A model generated the notes under the pieces. The model searched no databases. It was given only the letters and a program-made list of their open reading frames with translations, and had not been told where the DNA came from. This document shows, in pieces, positions 25,311 to 34,096 of a stretch of DNA of 57,149 nucleotides. The stretch comes from JAIPEI01 sp041685835 (lineage in GTDB: Bacteria; Desulfobacterota; DSM-4660; Desulfatiglandales; HGW-15), in NCBI GenBank assembly GCA_041685835.1, contig JAWLEX010000004.1, positions 1-57,149 on the forward strand, read 5' to 3'. Position 1 is the first letter of the stretch. Every line of letters starts with the position of its first letter. Made by a program: the position numbers and the translations under genes.

Positions 25311-25589
25311 AATCCAAGGCACTCCGTTCGTACTTTAAAAAGAAAATAGACTAACACATTTGAACCTCTCCGCAATTAAAAAATGGGTTATTTGATTCCG
25401 TTCTTGACTTCATATTTTGAGTTGGGCTAGTTAATTCAGATTTGGCGGTTTACCCTGAGACTCTTTCTCCCGCAATCCAACCGGTCATGGGAAAGGCGGA
25501 CCGTCAAGGCCCCCTGCCCCGGTACTCCGCTTTTGTCAAGCGTGCCACCGCCTCGAGGGGGCCGAAAAACCACATAGAGAGGATCTGGC

Positions 25590-27665
25590 ATGGAAAGGAA
25601 AAGCGAGCAGTTGAGGAACATCGGTTTGGTAGGCCACGTGGGATGTGGCAAGACGTCCCTTGCCGAGGCCATGCTCTTGAACGGCAAAGCCGTATCCCGG
25701 CTCGGAAAGGTTGACGACGGCTCGTCCAACTTCGACTTCGAGCCCGAGGAGATCAAGAGAAAAATAACCTTGAGCACCGCCTTCCATCACTGCACCTGGA
25801 AAAAGCACGTCGTCAGCATAATAGACACCCCGGGTGATGACAACTTCCTTACCGATACCAAGTTTTCCTTGAAAGCAGCGGACGGGGTCGTAGTGGTTGT
25901 CGACGCCACCTCAGGCGTCAAGGTCGGCACGGAGAAGGTGTGGAGTTTCGCCGACGAAGAGAATCTGCCGCGAATGATTTTCATCAATCGCATGGATCGG
26001 GAACGGGCTGATTTCGACGGGGTAGTGGAGCAGATCAACGACAGCTTCGAGAAAAACGCCACACCGGTACTGCTGCCCATCGGAGCAGAGGAAGATTTCC
26101 GCGGGGTCGTGGACCTGATCAAGATGAAGGCCTATGCCTACGAGAGGGACGGATCCGGCAAGGTCAAGGAGGAGGCCCTCCCAACGGACATGGCTGATGT
26201 CATAAAGGAACTCCACGAAAAGGTGGTGGAAAACATCGTCGAGGCCAACGATGACCTCATGGAGAAGTATCTGGAAGGCGAGGAAATCTCTTTTCAGGAA
26301 ATCGAGGAAACCTTTATCAAAGGCGTCAAATCAGGAACCGTCATTCCCATCCTGTGCGGTTCGGCCGCCCTCAACATGGGCGTGGACCAGCTCCTTGACC
26401 TCATCATCCAGGCCATGCCAAGCCCCCTGGAGCGGGAGCCGTTCAAGGGGCAAAAACCTGGAAGTGAAGAAGAGGTCGAGCGGGAAGCCTCCACGGAAGC
26501 CCCCTTTTCCGCCCTTGTCTTCAAGACCGTGGCCGACCCGTTCGCCGGAAAACTGAGCATTTTGCGCATCCGCTCCGGAACACTGGCTCAAGGCACCACA
26601 CTGTATAATCCGAACAAGGATACCAAGGTAAAGTTCGGCAGCATCCTCCTTCTGGAGGGAAAAAAGCAGCAATCCGTGGAAGAGGCCGTAACCGGAGAAA
26701 CAGTGGCGTTCGCCAAACTCAAGGAAACCGCCACAGGCGACACCCTGTGCATTGAAAAAGAGCCCATAGTATACCCGGCGCCGGAGCCGCTCCCGAGCGT
26801 GCTTTCCTATGCGGTCCAGACCAAAGTCCAGGGCAGTGAAGACAAGCTCTTCAGCTCCCTTACCCGAATACGCGAGGAAGATCCCACCCTCAGGCTGGAA
26901 CGCGGAACGGCCTCCGAGATCATCCTCGCCGGGACCGGCCAGATTCACCTGGAGGCCACCTGTGAAAAGCTGCAGCGTAAGTTCGGAGTAGAGGTCGAGC
27001 TGAAGCCCGTTCGGGTCCCCTACCTGGAAACCATCAAGAAAGGCGTCCAGGGAGTGGTCTACCGCCACAAGAAGCAGACCGGCGGGCGGGGCCAGTTCGC
27101 AGAGGTCCACTTTGATGTGGCCCCCCTGGAAAGGGGAACCGGTTTCGAGTTCGAAGAGGCCCTGGTGGGCATGAACGTGCCGCGCAACTTTGTCCCGGCC
27201 GTGGAAAAGGGCATACAGGAGACCCTTTCGAGCGGTGTGTTGGCCGGGTATCCCGTCGTTGACGTAAAGGTCCGGTTCTTCGACGGCAAGAGCCACGACG
27301 TGGACTCCTCGGAAATGGCCTTCAAGATCGCGGCCAGCATGTGTTTCAAGAAGGCCGTTCAGGATGCCAACCCGACCTTGCTCGAGCCTGTCATGAAGCT
27401 GGACATTGTGGTCCCGGAGGAGAGCATGGGTGACGTCATGGGGGACCTGACCGGACGCAGGGGCCGCGTGCTCGGTATGGAGGGCCAGGGGAAATACCAG
27501 GTAATCAAGGCCCAGGCGCCCATGTCGGAAGTCCTCAAGTACGCCCTGGACCTGAACCAGATGACCGGCGGCCGGGGAACCTTCACCATGGAACTAAGTC
27601 ACTACGAGGAACTACCGGCCCAGCTTGCCGAGAAGGTGATCGCCGAGGCCAGGAAGGATGAATAG
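25590..27665 (+). CDS. Elongation factor G paralogue (FusA-like) lacking the switch-II histidine
   Basis: The 691-residue protein has all five EF-G domains. G1 is GHVGCGKTS (residues 15-23). G3 reads DTPGDDNF at 79-86, where normal EF-G has DTPGHVDF, so the catalytic histidine is replaced by Asp83. G4 is NRMD at 133-136 instead of NKMD. Domain IV keeps GGRGQFAEV. The gene is not next to tufA, rpsL or rpsG, so it is probably an extra paralogue, not the housekeeping factor. Such paralogues in other bacteria act in ribosome recycling or have weak or no ribosome-dependent GTPase; the role here is inference. GAGAGG lies before the ATG. Confidence 0.88.
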   Translation: MERKSEQLRNIGLVGHVGCGKTSLAEAMLLNGKAVSRLGKVDDGSSNFDFEPEEIKRKITLSTAFHHCTWKKHVVSIIDTPGDDNFLTDTKFSLKAADGVVVVVDATSGVKVGTEKVWSFADEENLPRMIFINRMDRERADFDGVVEQINDSFEKNATPVLLPIGAEEDFRGVVDLIKMKAYAYERDGSGKVKEEALPTDMADVIKELHEKVVENIVEANDDLMEKYLEGEEISFQEIEETFIKGVKSGTVIPILCGSAALNMGVDQLLDLIIQAMPSPLEREPFKGQKPGSEEEVEREASTEAPFSALVFKTVADPFAGKLSILRIRSGTLAQGTTLYNPNKDTKVKFGSILLLEGKKQQSVEEAVTGETVAFAKLKETATGDTLCIEKEPIVYPAPEPLPSVLSYAVQTKVQGSEDKLFSSLTRIREEDPTLRLERGTASEIILAGTGQIHLEATCEKLQRKFGVEVELKPVRVPYLETIKKGVQGVVYRHKKQTGGRGQFAEVHFDVAPLERGTGFEFEEALVGMNVPRNFVPAVEKGIQETLSSGVLAGYPVVDVKVRFFDGKSHDVDSSEMAFKIAASMCFKKAVQDANPTLLEPVMKLDIVVPEESMGDVMGDLTGRRGRVLGMEGQGKYQVIKAQAPMSEVLKYALDLNQMTGGRGTFTMELSHYEELPAQLAEKVIAEARKDE

Positions 27666-27713
27666 CGCCGCAATGATCGACTCCTTTGTCATGGCTGCCT
27701 GGAGGGCGTCCAC

Positions 27714-28220
27714 ATGAACCCGGGCGGGCCCTTTCGGGCCGGCATCCTCACCATAAGCGACCGCGGCTCCAGGGGGGAGCGCACTGCAGACGAGAGCGGT
27801 GAGACGGCCCTGGAGATACTCGAGGAGGCCGGTTTTTCCGTAGAGCGCAGAGAAGTAGTCCCGGACGACCCGGCCCGAATCCGGGAGGCCCTCATCAAGT
27901 TTGCCGACCAAGAGGGCCTTTCCCTGATAGTCACCTCCGGTGGAACCGGCCTGGCCCCCACGGACGTCACCCCCCAGGCCACACGCGATGTCCTCGACTA
28001 CGAGGTTCCCGGCATGGCCGAGGCCATGCGCGCGGCAGGGCTCACCAAGACCCCCCATGCCATGCTCTCGCGTGCCCTTGCAGGCGTTCGGGGGAGTTGC
28101 CTGGTCCTGAACTTGCCGGGAAGCCCAAGGGCCGTCCGCGAAAGCCTCGCCACGGTCCTTCCCGCGCTCGAACACGCCCTGAACAAGCTGTGCGGCGACC
28201 CCACCGACTGCGCCAGGTGA
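27714..28220 (+). CDS. mogA: Molybdopterin adenylyltransferase-type MogA/MoaB protein
   Basis: The 168-residue protein has the MoaB/Mog fold: TISDRGSRGERTADESG near the N-terminus and the nucleotide/molybdopterin motif TSGGTGLAPTDVTP, followed by SRALAGVRGSCLVLNLPGSP. It activates molybdopterin by adenylation for molybdenum or tungsten insertion. A molybdopterin enzyme is encoded at the other end of the window, though far away. It follows the EF-G paralogue by 48 bases and is probably cotranscribed. Confidence 0.88.
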   Translation: MNPGGPFRAGILTISDRGSRGERTADESGETALEILEEAGFSVERREVVPDDPARIREALIKFADQEGLSLIVTSGGTGLAPTDVTPQATRDVLDYEVPGMAEAMRAAGLTKTPHAMLSRALAGVRGSCLVLNLPGSPRAVRESLATVLPALEHALNKLCGDPTDCAR

Positions 28221-28524
28221 TGTGTAAGTATAGGTGCAGTATGCTAGTGCCCATCCAGAAATGCTTTTTGGGCATTGGCAAGTTTCCAGTTCAGAAATGA
28301 GGATTTTTTGTCAAGATCAAGGAGATCAAGAGGTTGCGCGGAGACGTGAAGTACGCCGCACAAGCAACCTCGCAGATTGACGCCGAGATTGGCAAAAAAG
28401 ACCATTTCTGGATGGAAACTATGCTAGAAGCGCAGAACCGCCCGGGGAATCCCGGGAGATCTCACCAGCGGTCTCCCATCACCATATCAGGCTAATTTAT
28501 GAACCAAAAAAGGAGGAAAATGCC
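28221..28524. other. Intergenic region between mogA and livK, mostly repeat A
   Basis: The 304 bases are mainly the full-length family A repeat (28245-28421). Beyond it a small inverted repeat CCCGGG-GAAT-CCCGGG lies near 28443-28458, and the livK ribosome binding site AAGGAGG is just before 28525. The promoter for the transport operon must lie here; no clear -35/-10 pair is seen. Confidence 0.6.
28245..28421 (+). repeat. Dispersed palindromic repeat family A, copy 3 (full length)
   Basis: The 177-base element starts TAGTGCCCATCCAGAAATG and ends CATTTCTGGATGGAAACTA, giving terminal inverted repeats of about 19 bases with two or three mismatches. Inside, T-rich and A-rich stretches pair, and the apex is a hairpin between AGGTTGC and GCAACCT. 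It is flanked by the 8-base direct repeat TATGCTAG (28240-28247 and 28420-28427), which overlaps the terminal TAG/TA and looks like a target duplication. It encodes nothing credible. Confidence 0.9.
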
Positions 28525-29697
28525 ATGAAAAGAGTCTTTTGGTGTGCTGCAGTCTGTGCGGCGATCGCATTGGTGTTTACACCCGTTGTCTGGGCGGCGC
28601 CCAAGGTGATCAAGGTGGGAATAAACGCCCCGATGACCGGAGATATCCCCAAGGTGGGAGAAGGCAGCAAATTCGCGGCCCAGATGTGGCTCGAGGACGT
28701 AAAGGCGGCGGGAGGCCTGGATGTGGGCGGAAAGAAGATCCCTGTCGAACTGGTCATCGAGGACAATGAGGCTAAGGCCGAATCCGCGGTCCAGGCGAAC
28801 ACCAAGATGATCACCGAGGACGAGGTCCTGGTCATTGTGGGTCCTCAGTCTTCCAAGCAGGCGGTGCCCGCCGCGGGCGTAGCTGACAATTACAAGACCC
28901 CTATGATCAGTCCTTGGTCCACGAACCCGGACACGACCGAAGGCCGCCCCTTCGTGTTCCGCGGATGCTTCCTTGATCCCTTCCAGGGCCCGGTCCTGGC
29001 CAACTTCATCAATGAAGAGTTCGGGTTCACCAAGGCGGCGGTGCTTTATGACGTGGCCAGCGACTATCCCAAGGGCCTGGCCGAGTTCTTCAAAGAGGCC
29101 TGGGAAAAGATCCACGGGAAAGGATCGGTCGTTGCCTTTGAGAGCTTCACCACCAGGGACGCCGATTTCAGCTCGCAGCTCACCAAGATCATCCGATCAG
29201 GGGCCGAGGTCCTGTTCACACCCCAGTACTACAACGAGGTAGCGCTGATCGTGCAGCAGGCCCAGGAACTGGGTTGGAATAAACCGATCGTAGGCAGCGA
29301 CAGCTGGGGGTCAGCAGAAACCGTGGAGCTTTGCGGGCCGGCCTGCTACGGGCTGTTCTTCAGCACCCACTACGCGTCTGCCGGAGCTGAGGGCGCCACC
29401 AAGGCGTTCATCGATCGCTACGAGGAAAAGCACGGCTATGTGCCGGACGACGTGGCCGCCCTCACCTGGGACTCTCTCCACATCGTACAGCGGGCCATCG
29501 AGGATTGCGGCAGCCTGAGCGGCGACATTGAGAAGGACCGCCGTTGCGTGCGGGACGCTATGGCCCAGGTCAAGGAGTTCGACGGCATCACCGGGAAGAT
29601 GACCTTCACCGAGGACGGCGACCCCATCAAGTGCGCCGTAATCGTGCGCATCAGCGACAAGGGGGAGTTCGAGTTTTACAAATCCGTATGCCCCTGA
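28525..29697 (+). CDS. livK: Branched-chain amino acid-type ABC transporter substrate-binding protein
   Basis: The 390-residue protein has a signal peptide (about 1-25, ending PVVWAAP) and the periplasmic-binding-protein type I fold: KVGINAPMTGDIPKVGEG, VIVGPQSSKQAVPAAGV, and the FDGITGKMTFTEDGDP end. It captures ligand in the periplasm for the permease encoded next. Such systems in deltaproteobacteria carry branched-chain amino acids, amides or aromatic acids, so the ligand is uncertain. AAGGAGG precedes the ATG closely. A hairpin pair separates it from livH. Confidence 0.9.
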   Translation: MKRVFWCAAVCAAIALVFTPVVWAAPKVIKVGINAPMTGDIPKVGEGSKFAAQMWLEDVKAAGGLDVGGKKIPVELVIEDNEAKAESAVQANTKMITEDEVLVIVGPQSSKQAVPAAGVADNYKTPMISPWSTNPDTTEGRPFVFRGCFLDPFQGPVLANFINEEFGFTKAAVLYDVASDYPKGLAEFFKEAWEKIHGKGSVVAFESFTTRDADFSSQLTKIIRSGAEVLFTPQYYNEVALIVQQAQELGWNKPIVGSDSWGSAETVELCGPACYGLFFSTHYASAGAEGATKAFIDRYEEKHGYVPDDVAALTWDSLHIVQRAIEDCGSLSGDIEKDRRCVRDAMAQVKEFDGITGKMTFTEDGDPIKCAVIVRISDKGEFEFYKSVCP

Positions 29698-29705
29698 GCG
29701 ACCCT

Positions 29706-29745
29706 CCGGCGGGCCTGGAGCTTTACCTCCCAGCCCGCCTCATTT
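29706..29745 (+). terminator. GC-rich hairpin just after livK
   Basis: GGCGGGC near 29709 pairs with GCCCGCC near 29738 and the stem continues with CTGG/CCAG-type pairs around a T-rich loop. It lies within 50 bases of the livK stop, and may stabilise the livK message 3' end or weaken read-through. Confidence 0.5.
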
Positions 29746-29777
29746 GAAAGCGTAGAAGTCGGGACTTGCCTAATCAA

Positions 29778-29811
29778 AAGGCAGGCCGGGGCCTGACCCC
29801 CGGCCTGCCTT
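29778..29811 (+). terminator. Strong intercistronic hairpin between livK and livH
   Basis: AAGGCAGGCCGGGG (29778-29791) and CCCCGGCCTGCCTT (29798-29811) are perfect complements around a six-base loop. It is followed by TTGTTG, not a long T run. It may act as a partial terminator or an mRNA end protector giving more binding protein than permease, as is usual for liv operons. The livH ribosome binding site AAGGAG lies 10 bases further on. Confidence 0.65.
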
Positions 29812-29836
29812 GTTGAGAACACAAGGAGTCAGCCCG

Positions 29837-30760
29837 ATGCAATTCTTCCTGCAAAACCTGGTCAATGCCCTTCAGTGGGGGAGCTTCTACGCCCTCATCG
29901 CCCTGGGATACTCCATGGTATACAGCATCCTGATGCTGTTCAATTTCGCCCACGGCGACATCTTCATGGTGGGCGCATACATCGGGTTCGGGGTGGCCAC
30001 AGGCCTCGTTGCCCTGGCTGCCTGGGGGGCGATCTCGGTGCCGGGCTGGCTGATCCTGGTGCTGACCATAATTATATCGATGTTCCTGACCTCCTTTCTG
30101 GGCATGCTCGTGGAGCGGGTAGGCTACAGACCGCTCCGCGGGGCACCCCGCGCATCGGCCGCCATTACCGGCTTGATGATCGGTATCATTCTCGAGACCA
30201 GCAACCTGGCCATTATGGGGGCCCAGCGGGTCCGCTTTCCCACCCTGATCCAGGGACACACCTATGATCTGGGAGGGGTCTTCGTAACCAACAAGAGGAT
30301 CTTGATCGTAGTGGTGTCCGTGTCCCTCATGTTAGCCCTTCACCAGTTCATCAAGCGAAGCCGTTGGGGCATGGCCATGCGGGCCATGGCATTCGACTTT
30401 GTAGTGGTGCCTCTTATGGGCGTCCCGATTAACAAGATCGCCGGCATGACCTTCGCCATCGGATCGGCTCTCGCGGCTGTGGCCGGCATTCTCTTCGGGG
30501 TCGCCTACCCGGTGCTGGACCCTTACATGGGCATCGTATTCGGTTGGAAGGCCTTCGTGGCCGCCATTCTCGGAGGGAGGGGATCCATCATGGGGGCCAC
30601 TCTCGCCGGGTTTCTCCTCGGATTCATAGAGATATTCGTGGCGATGGTCTTCCCTTCTACGCTCAGGGACCTGATAGCCTATTCGATAATACTGCTCATT
30701 CTCGTGTTCAGACCCCACGGGTTCTTCGGTGAACCCTACAGCGCAAAACTCCGGCTCTAG
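29837..30760 (+). CDS. livH: Branched-chain amino acid ABC transporter permease LivH-type
   Basis: The 307-residue membrane protein has about eight hydrophobic segments and the LivH landmarks: LQWGSFYALIALGYSMVYS, then FNFAHGDIFMVGAY, ending FRPHGFFGEPY. ATG 29837 is chosen because AAGGAG is eight bases upstream; a nine-codon longer frame starts inside the hairpin. With LivM it forms the membrane channel of the importer. Confidence 0.93.
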   Translation: MQFFLQNLVNALQWGSFYALIALGYSMVYSILMLFNFAHGDIFMVGAYIGFGVATGLVALAAWGAISVPGWLILVLTIIISMFLTSFLGMLVERVGYRPLRGAPRASAAITGLMIGIILETSNLAIMGAQRVRFPTLIQGHTYDLGGVFVTNKRILIVVVSVSLMLALHQFIKRSRWGMAMRAMAFDFVVVPLMGVPINKIAGMTFAIGSALAAVAGILFGVAYPVLDPYMGIVFGWKAFVAAILGGRGSIMGATLAGFLLGFIEIFVAMVFPSTLRDLIAYSIILLILVFRPHGFFGEPYSAKLRL

Positions 30761-30834
30761 CACCGGCGTCGGGTGAAGGTGAATCCGCTCTCCCGGGATG
30801 CTGTAAGTCGACATTGACAAGGATGAGGGAAACA

Positions 30835-32145
30835 ATGGCACAACTAACCGGCACCGTACCAGGATACAGCTTATCGGGTGTGTCCGCCATGCTTCGCAGG
30901 CCCTTTTCAGGCGCCCCATTGCTGGCCTGGCTCCTCGGGGTCATTCTCGCCGTGAGCCTCGAGCGTATTCTGGGTGCGCCGCTTGCCCTGTTCCTGGGCC
31001 TGCCCAGGATCCCGATGCTTTTTGGATTCGTGATCGCACTCAGCAGGCCTCTTTTGTTCCCGTCCGCCTTGATCTATGTATTAATCATATACCTGATCCC
31101 CGTGGCTGCGGTTCTGAGGCTGGCGGGTGAGGCGACAAACCGGGCAGCCGACCTGCTCATGCGGATGCCCTTCCTGGTGACAGTGCTGGTACACTTGGGC
31201 CTTTTATACGTAACTCTCCACCTCTGGTCCGGAGTAAGCGCTTATCGGGTACTGACGCTCAAGCTCATCCTTATCGCCGTAATCGTGACCACCAGCTTGA
31301 ACCTGATTAACGGCTACCAGGGCGAGTTCTCCTGTTCTCACCCGGGGTTCATGGCCCTCGGCGCCTATGGGGCCTCCGTATTCACTCTTATACTCTTCGT
31401 GGACGACAAGATCTTCGGCACAGCCCTCCTCCCGGCATGGCTCGGGCCCTTTTTGTTTCCGTTGGGACTCATCGCCGGCGGCCTGGTCGCCTCCCTGGGG
31501 GCGCTGGCCATCGCCATACCCTCGTTCAGGACACGCGGCGACTACCTGGCCATTATTTCCCTGGCCTTCACGTTTATAATCAAGAGCCTTGTCGAAAACC
31601 TGGAGGTCGTAGGAGGCCCCCGTGGGCTGGGCAGCCAGCCCGACTGGGCTAACCTGCCCACGGTCTTCATCTGGGCCGTCCTGTGCATCTGGACAATCAA
31701 CAACTTCGTCCGATCAACCATGGGCAAGGCCGTGAACGCCGTTCGAGACGACGAGGAAGCGGCCGAGGCCATGACCGTTAACACCCGGCGGACCAAAATG
31801 ATCAACTTCATGTTCGCCGCCTTCTGGGCGGGTGTGGCCGGGGGGCTTTTCGCTCATGTGCTTCGCTACGTCAACCCGAGCACATTCGGCATCCAGAAAT
31901 TGGCGGAGGTGCTGGCCATGGTCTACTTAGGAGGCTTGAACTCCATCGTCGGGTCTATAGTGGGGGCGGTGAGCCTCAGCATGCTCAGCGAGGCCCTGCG
32001 GCCCCTGGAAATATTCAAGTGGATCATCATCCCGCTCCTGCTCATACTCGTGATGATCTTCCGGCCCACAGGCCTGATCGCTTTTCGGGAGTTCAACGTG
32101 CGCAATATCCTCAGCCCCAGACAGAACCCGCAACGAGAGGTGTAG
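30835..32145 (+). CDS. livM: Branched-chain amino acid ABC transporter permease LivM-type
   Basis: The 436-residue protein has an N-terminal extension of about 110 residues before the typical LivM core, which begins LTLKLILIAVIVTTSLNLINGYQGEFSCSH in pattern and includes HPGFMALGAYGA, GDYLAIISLAF and FRPTGLI. The extension carries two or three extra hydrophobic helices, as in E. coli LivM. ATG 30835 follows GAGGGAA; TTG 30814 and ATG 30823 are in-frame alternatives. It ends one base before the livG start. Confidence 0.92.
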   Translation: MAQLTGTVPGYSLSGVSAMLRRPFSGAPLLAWLLGVILAVSLERILGAPLALFLGLPRIPMLFGFVIALSRPLLFPSALIYVLIIYLIPVAAVLRLAGEATNRAADLLMRMPFLVTVLVHLGLLYVTLHLWSGVSAYRVLTLKLILIAVIVTTSLNLINGYQGEFSCSHPGFMALGAYGASVFTLILFVDDKIFGTALLPAWLGPFLFPLGLIAGGLVASLGALAIAIPSFRTRGDYLAIISLAFTFIIKSLVENLEVVGGPRGLGSQPDWANLPTVFIWAVLCIWTINNFVRSTMGKAVNAVRDDEEAAEAMTVNTRRTKMINFMFAAFWAGVAGGLFAHVLRYVNPSTFGIQKLAEVLAMVYLGGLNSIVGSIVGAVSLSMLSEALRPLEIFKWIIIPLLLILVMIFRPTGLIAFREFNVRNILSPRQNPQREV

Positions 32146-32146
32146 C

Positions 32147-32917
32147 ATGCAGCTGCTCGAGGTCAAAGAGATGACCCACTTCTTCGGTGGGTTGCGCGCA
32201 GTTCACAACTACAACCTGTCCATCCAGCCCGGCGAGATCTGCGGACTCATAGGCCCTAACGGCGCCGGCAAGACGACCATATTCAACCTGATCACCGGGA
32301 TTCACCGCCCTACCGAGGGTGATGTCCTGCTGGCGGGAGAAAACCTGGTCGGCCTCTTTCCCCACCAGATCGCGGCCCGTGGGCTGGGAAGGACGTTTCA
32401 GAACCTGCAGCTCTGGCGACACATGACCGTGCTTGAACACGTAAAACTGGGCCGCTACTCCAAACTCGGGTACGGCCTCCTGGGAGCCTTTCTCGGGACC
32501 TCAAAGCAGAAGCGGGAAGAGGAAGAGATCGCGGAGAAGGCCATGGACCTCCTCCGCACGATGCGGGTGGACCAGGTAGCGGATCAGAACGTCCTCAACC
32601 TGCCTTACGGGGCCCAGAGACGTGTGGAGATGGCCCGGGCCCTCGCCACAGACCCTAAGGTCCTTTTCCTGGACGAGCCTACAGCAGGCATGAACCCGGA
32701 AGAACTCAAGCAGATGATGGGAATCATCCGACAGGTTCACGACGAGATGGGGCTCGCCATCTTTCTGATAGAACACAGGCTCAAAATGGTCATGGAACTG
32801 TGCCAGAGGATTCAGACCCTGGTCTTCGGCGAGGTCATAGCAGAGGGTCCACCCGAAGAAATCCAGAACAACCCCAAGGTGATCGAGGCCTACCTGGGAA
32901 AGGAGACCATGGAATAA
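32147..32917 (+). CDS. livG: Branched-chain amino acid ABC transporter ATPase LivG-type
   Basis: The 256-residue ATPase has Walker A GPNGAGKTTIFN, a Q-loop region, the divergent signature LPYGAQRRVEMARAL (in place of LSGGQ, as usual in LivG) and Walker B VLFLDEPTAGMNPEE. GRTFQNLQLW is typical of LivG. It powers the importer together with LivF. Its TAA stop overlaps the livF ATG (TAATG). Confidence 0.95.
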   Translation: MQLLEVKEMTHFFGGLRAVHNYNLSIQPGEICGLIGPNGAGKTTIFNLITGIHRPTEGDVLLAGENLVGLFPHQIAARGLGRTFQNLQLWRHMTVLEHVKLGRYSKLGYGLLGAFLGTSKQKREEEEIAEKAMDLLRTMRVDQVADQNVLNLPYGAQRRVEMARALATDPKVLFLDEPTAGMNPEELKQMMGIIRQVHDEMGLAIFLIEHRLKMVMELCQRIQTLVFGEVIAEGPPEEIQNNPKVIEAYLGKETME

Positions 32918-33630
32918 TGCTGCTCTCGGTGGAAGACCTTCGTGTGTCCTACGGCCGGATCAAGGCCTTGCACGGCGTTGCCTTCGACATCGACGAGGGG
33001 GAAATCGTGACCATTATAGGTGCGAACGGGGCGGGAAAAAGCACGACGCTCCGGGCGATATCGAGGCTCATTCCCGTCGAGCCGGGTACTCGCATGTCCT
33101 TCAGGGGAGAAAACCTTCTCAAGTATTCCGCGGACCAGGTGGTGAGCAAGCTGGGGATCAGTCACGTTCCCGAGGGAAGGCGGCTGTTCGGCAACCTGAC
33201 CGTGCTGGAGAACCTTCAGCTTGCCACCTTCGCGAGAAAGGACCACGAGCGCATAAAGGAGGATATCGGCCAGGTTTTTTCCCTCTTTGAGCGGCTGCGT
33301 GAGAGGTCTTCCCAGAAAGCCGGCACTCTGAGCGGCGGGGAGCAGCAGATGCTCGCCGTGGGGCGGGCCTTCATGAGCGGGCGGCAGTTCATGATCCTGG
33401 ACGAGCCTTCCATGGGGCTGGCGCCTCTTCTCATGCTGAGCGTGTTCGACGCACTCAAGGAGATCAACGAAGAAGGCACCTCCATTCTCCTTGTGGAGCA
33501 GAACGCCCGTCTCGCTCTCAAGTTCGCCGGCCGGGGCTACGTACTGGAAAACGGGGACCTCGTTCTCCAAGGTAAGGCCGAAAAACTCCTGAACGACCCT
33601 GAGGTAAAAAGGGCATACCTGGGAGGATGA
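32917..33630 (+). CDS. livF: Branched-chain amino acid ABC transporter ATPase LivF-type
   Basis: The start is at ATG 32917, overlapping the livG stop by one base; the reading frame is open 39 codons upstream but that part is livG sequence read in another frame. The 237-residue protein has Walker A GANGAGKSTTLRAI, HVPEGRRLFGNLTVLENL typical of LivF, signature LSGGEQQMLAVGRA and Walker B FMILDEPSMGLAP. It is the last gene of the transport operon and converges on the CBS gene five bases away. Confidence 0.95.
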   Translation: MLLSVEDLRVSYGRIKALHGVAFDIDEGEIVTIIGANGAGKSTTLRAISRLIPVEPGTRMSFRGENLLKYSADQVVSKLGISHVPEGRRLFGNLTVLENLQLATFARKDHERIKEDIGQVFSLFERLRERSSQKAGTLSGGEQQMLAVGRAFMSGRQFMILDEPSMGLAPLLMLSVFDALKEINEEGTSILLVEQNARLALKFAGRGYVLENGDLVLQGKAEKLLNDPEVKRAYLGG

Positions 33631-33634
33631 GTGG

Positions 33635-34096
33635 TCACCCCTCCTCACTTCTCATGAGAAGTCTCAGCACATCTTCCTTGCCGATAACTCCGACAAGGGT
33701 TTCCCCGTCGACCACGGGGAGGGTGTGAAACTTTTTGTCCACCATGAGCGAGGCCACCTCATCGACGGTCATGTCCGGCGTTACGGCCACCGGATCGGCC
33801 GTCATGGCCTCACCCACCGTGGTTGCGGTGATCTTCTTGACCTCCCGGTCCAGGCTCTTTATTGACTGAAGCGGAATAAGCCCGTCAAAGAGGGTAAAAA
33901 GAGTCGGTATGGGAAACTTCTTCTGCTGGGTGACCAGGTCACTCTGACAGATAATGCCTGCAAGCTTTCCTTGGGAATCCACTACTGGGAGCCCGTTGAT
34001 CCGCCTGTCAAGGAGCAGTCCGGCGGCCTCTGTGACGGGGGTGTCCGGTGTGACGGTGACCGGCTCTCGAGTCATGATGTCCCTGACCGTCAGCAT
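33635..34096 (-). CDS. Two-CBS-domain protein
   Basis: The start at 34096 is preceded by AGGAGGAG and MLTVRDIMTREPVTV is the usual beginning; the longer frame upstream is the end of the next gene. The 153-residue product consists of a CBS pair, with DIMTREPVTVTPDTPVTEAAGLL and later EAMTADPVAVTPDMTVDEVASLM, ending with GVIGKEDVLRLL. CBS pairs bind adenine nucleotides or S-adenosylmethionine and regulate other proteins. The target is unknown. Its start overlaps the end of the second RdgC-like gene by seven bases, suggesting cotranscription. Confidence 0.88.
   Translation of the reverse strand: MLTVRDIMTREPVTVTPDTPVTEAAGLLLDRRINGLPVVDSQGKLAGIICQSDLVTQQKKFPIPTLFTLFDGLIPLQSIKSLDREVKKITATTVGEAMTADPVAVTPDMTVDEVASLMVDKKFHTLPVVDGETLVGVIGKEDVLRLLMRSEEG

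Noticed and set aside
25323..25589. Riboswitch or leader RNA before the EF-G paralogue
   Set aside because: The AT-rich gap contains TTGACT near 25403 and a weak -10 candidate, but no conserved RNA structure that I recognise.
28245..28421. Family A repeats as a CRISPR array or attC-type site
   Set aside because: Copies are single, dispersed and palindromic over their full length with no spacers and no integrase beside them; the Xer protein is the housekeeping type next to hslVU.
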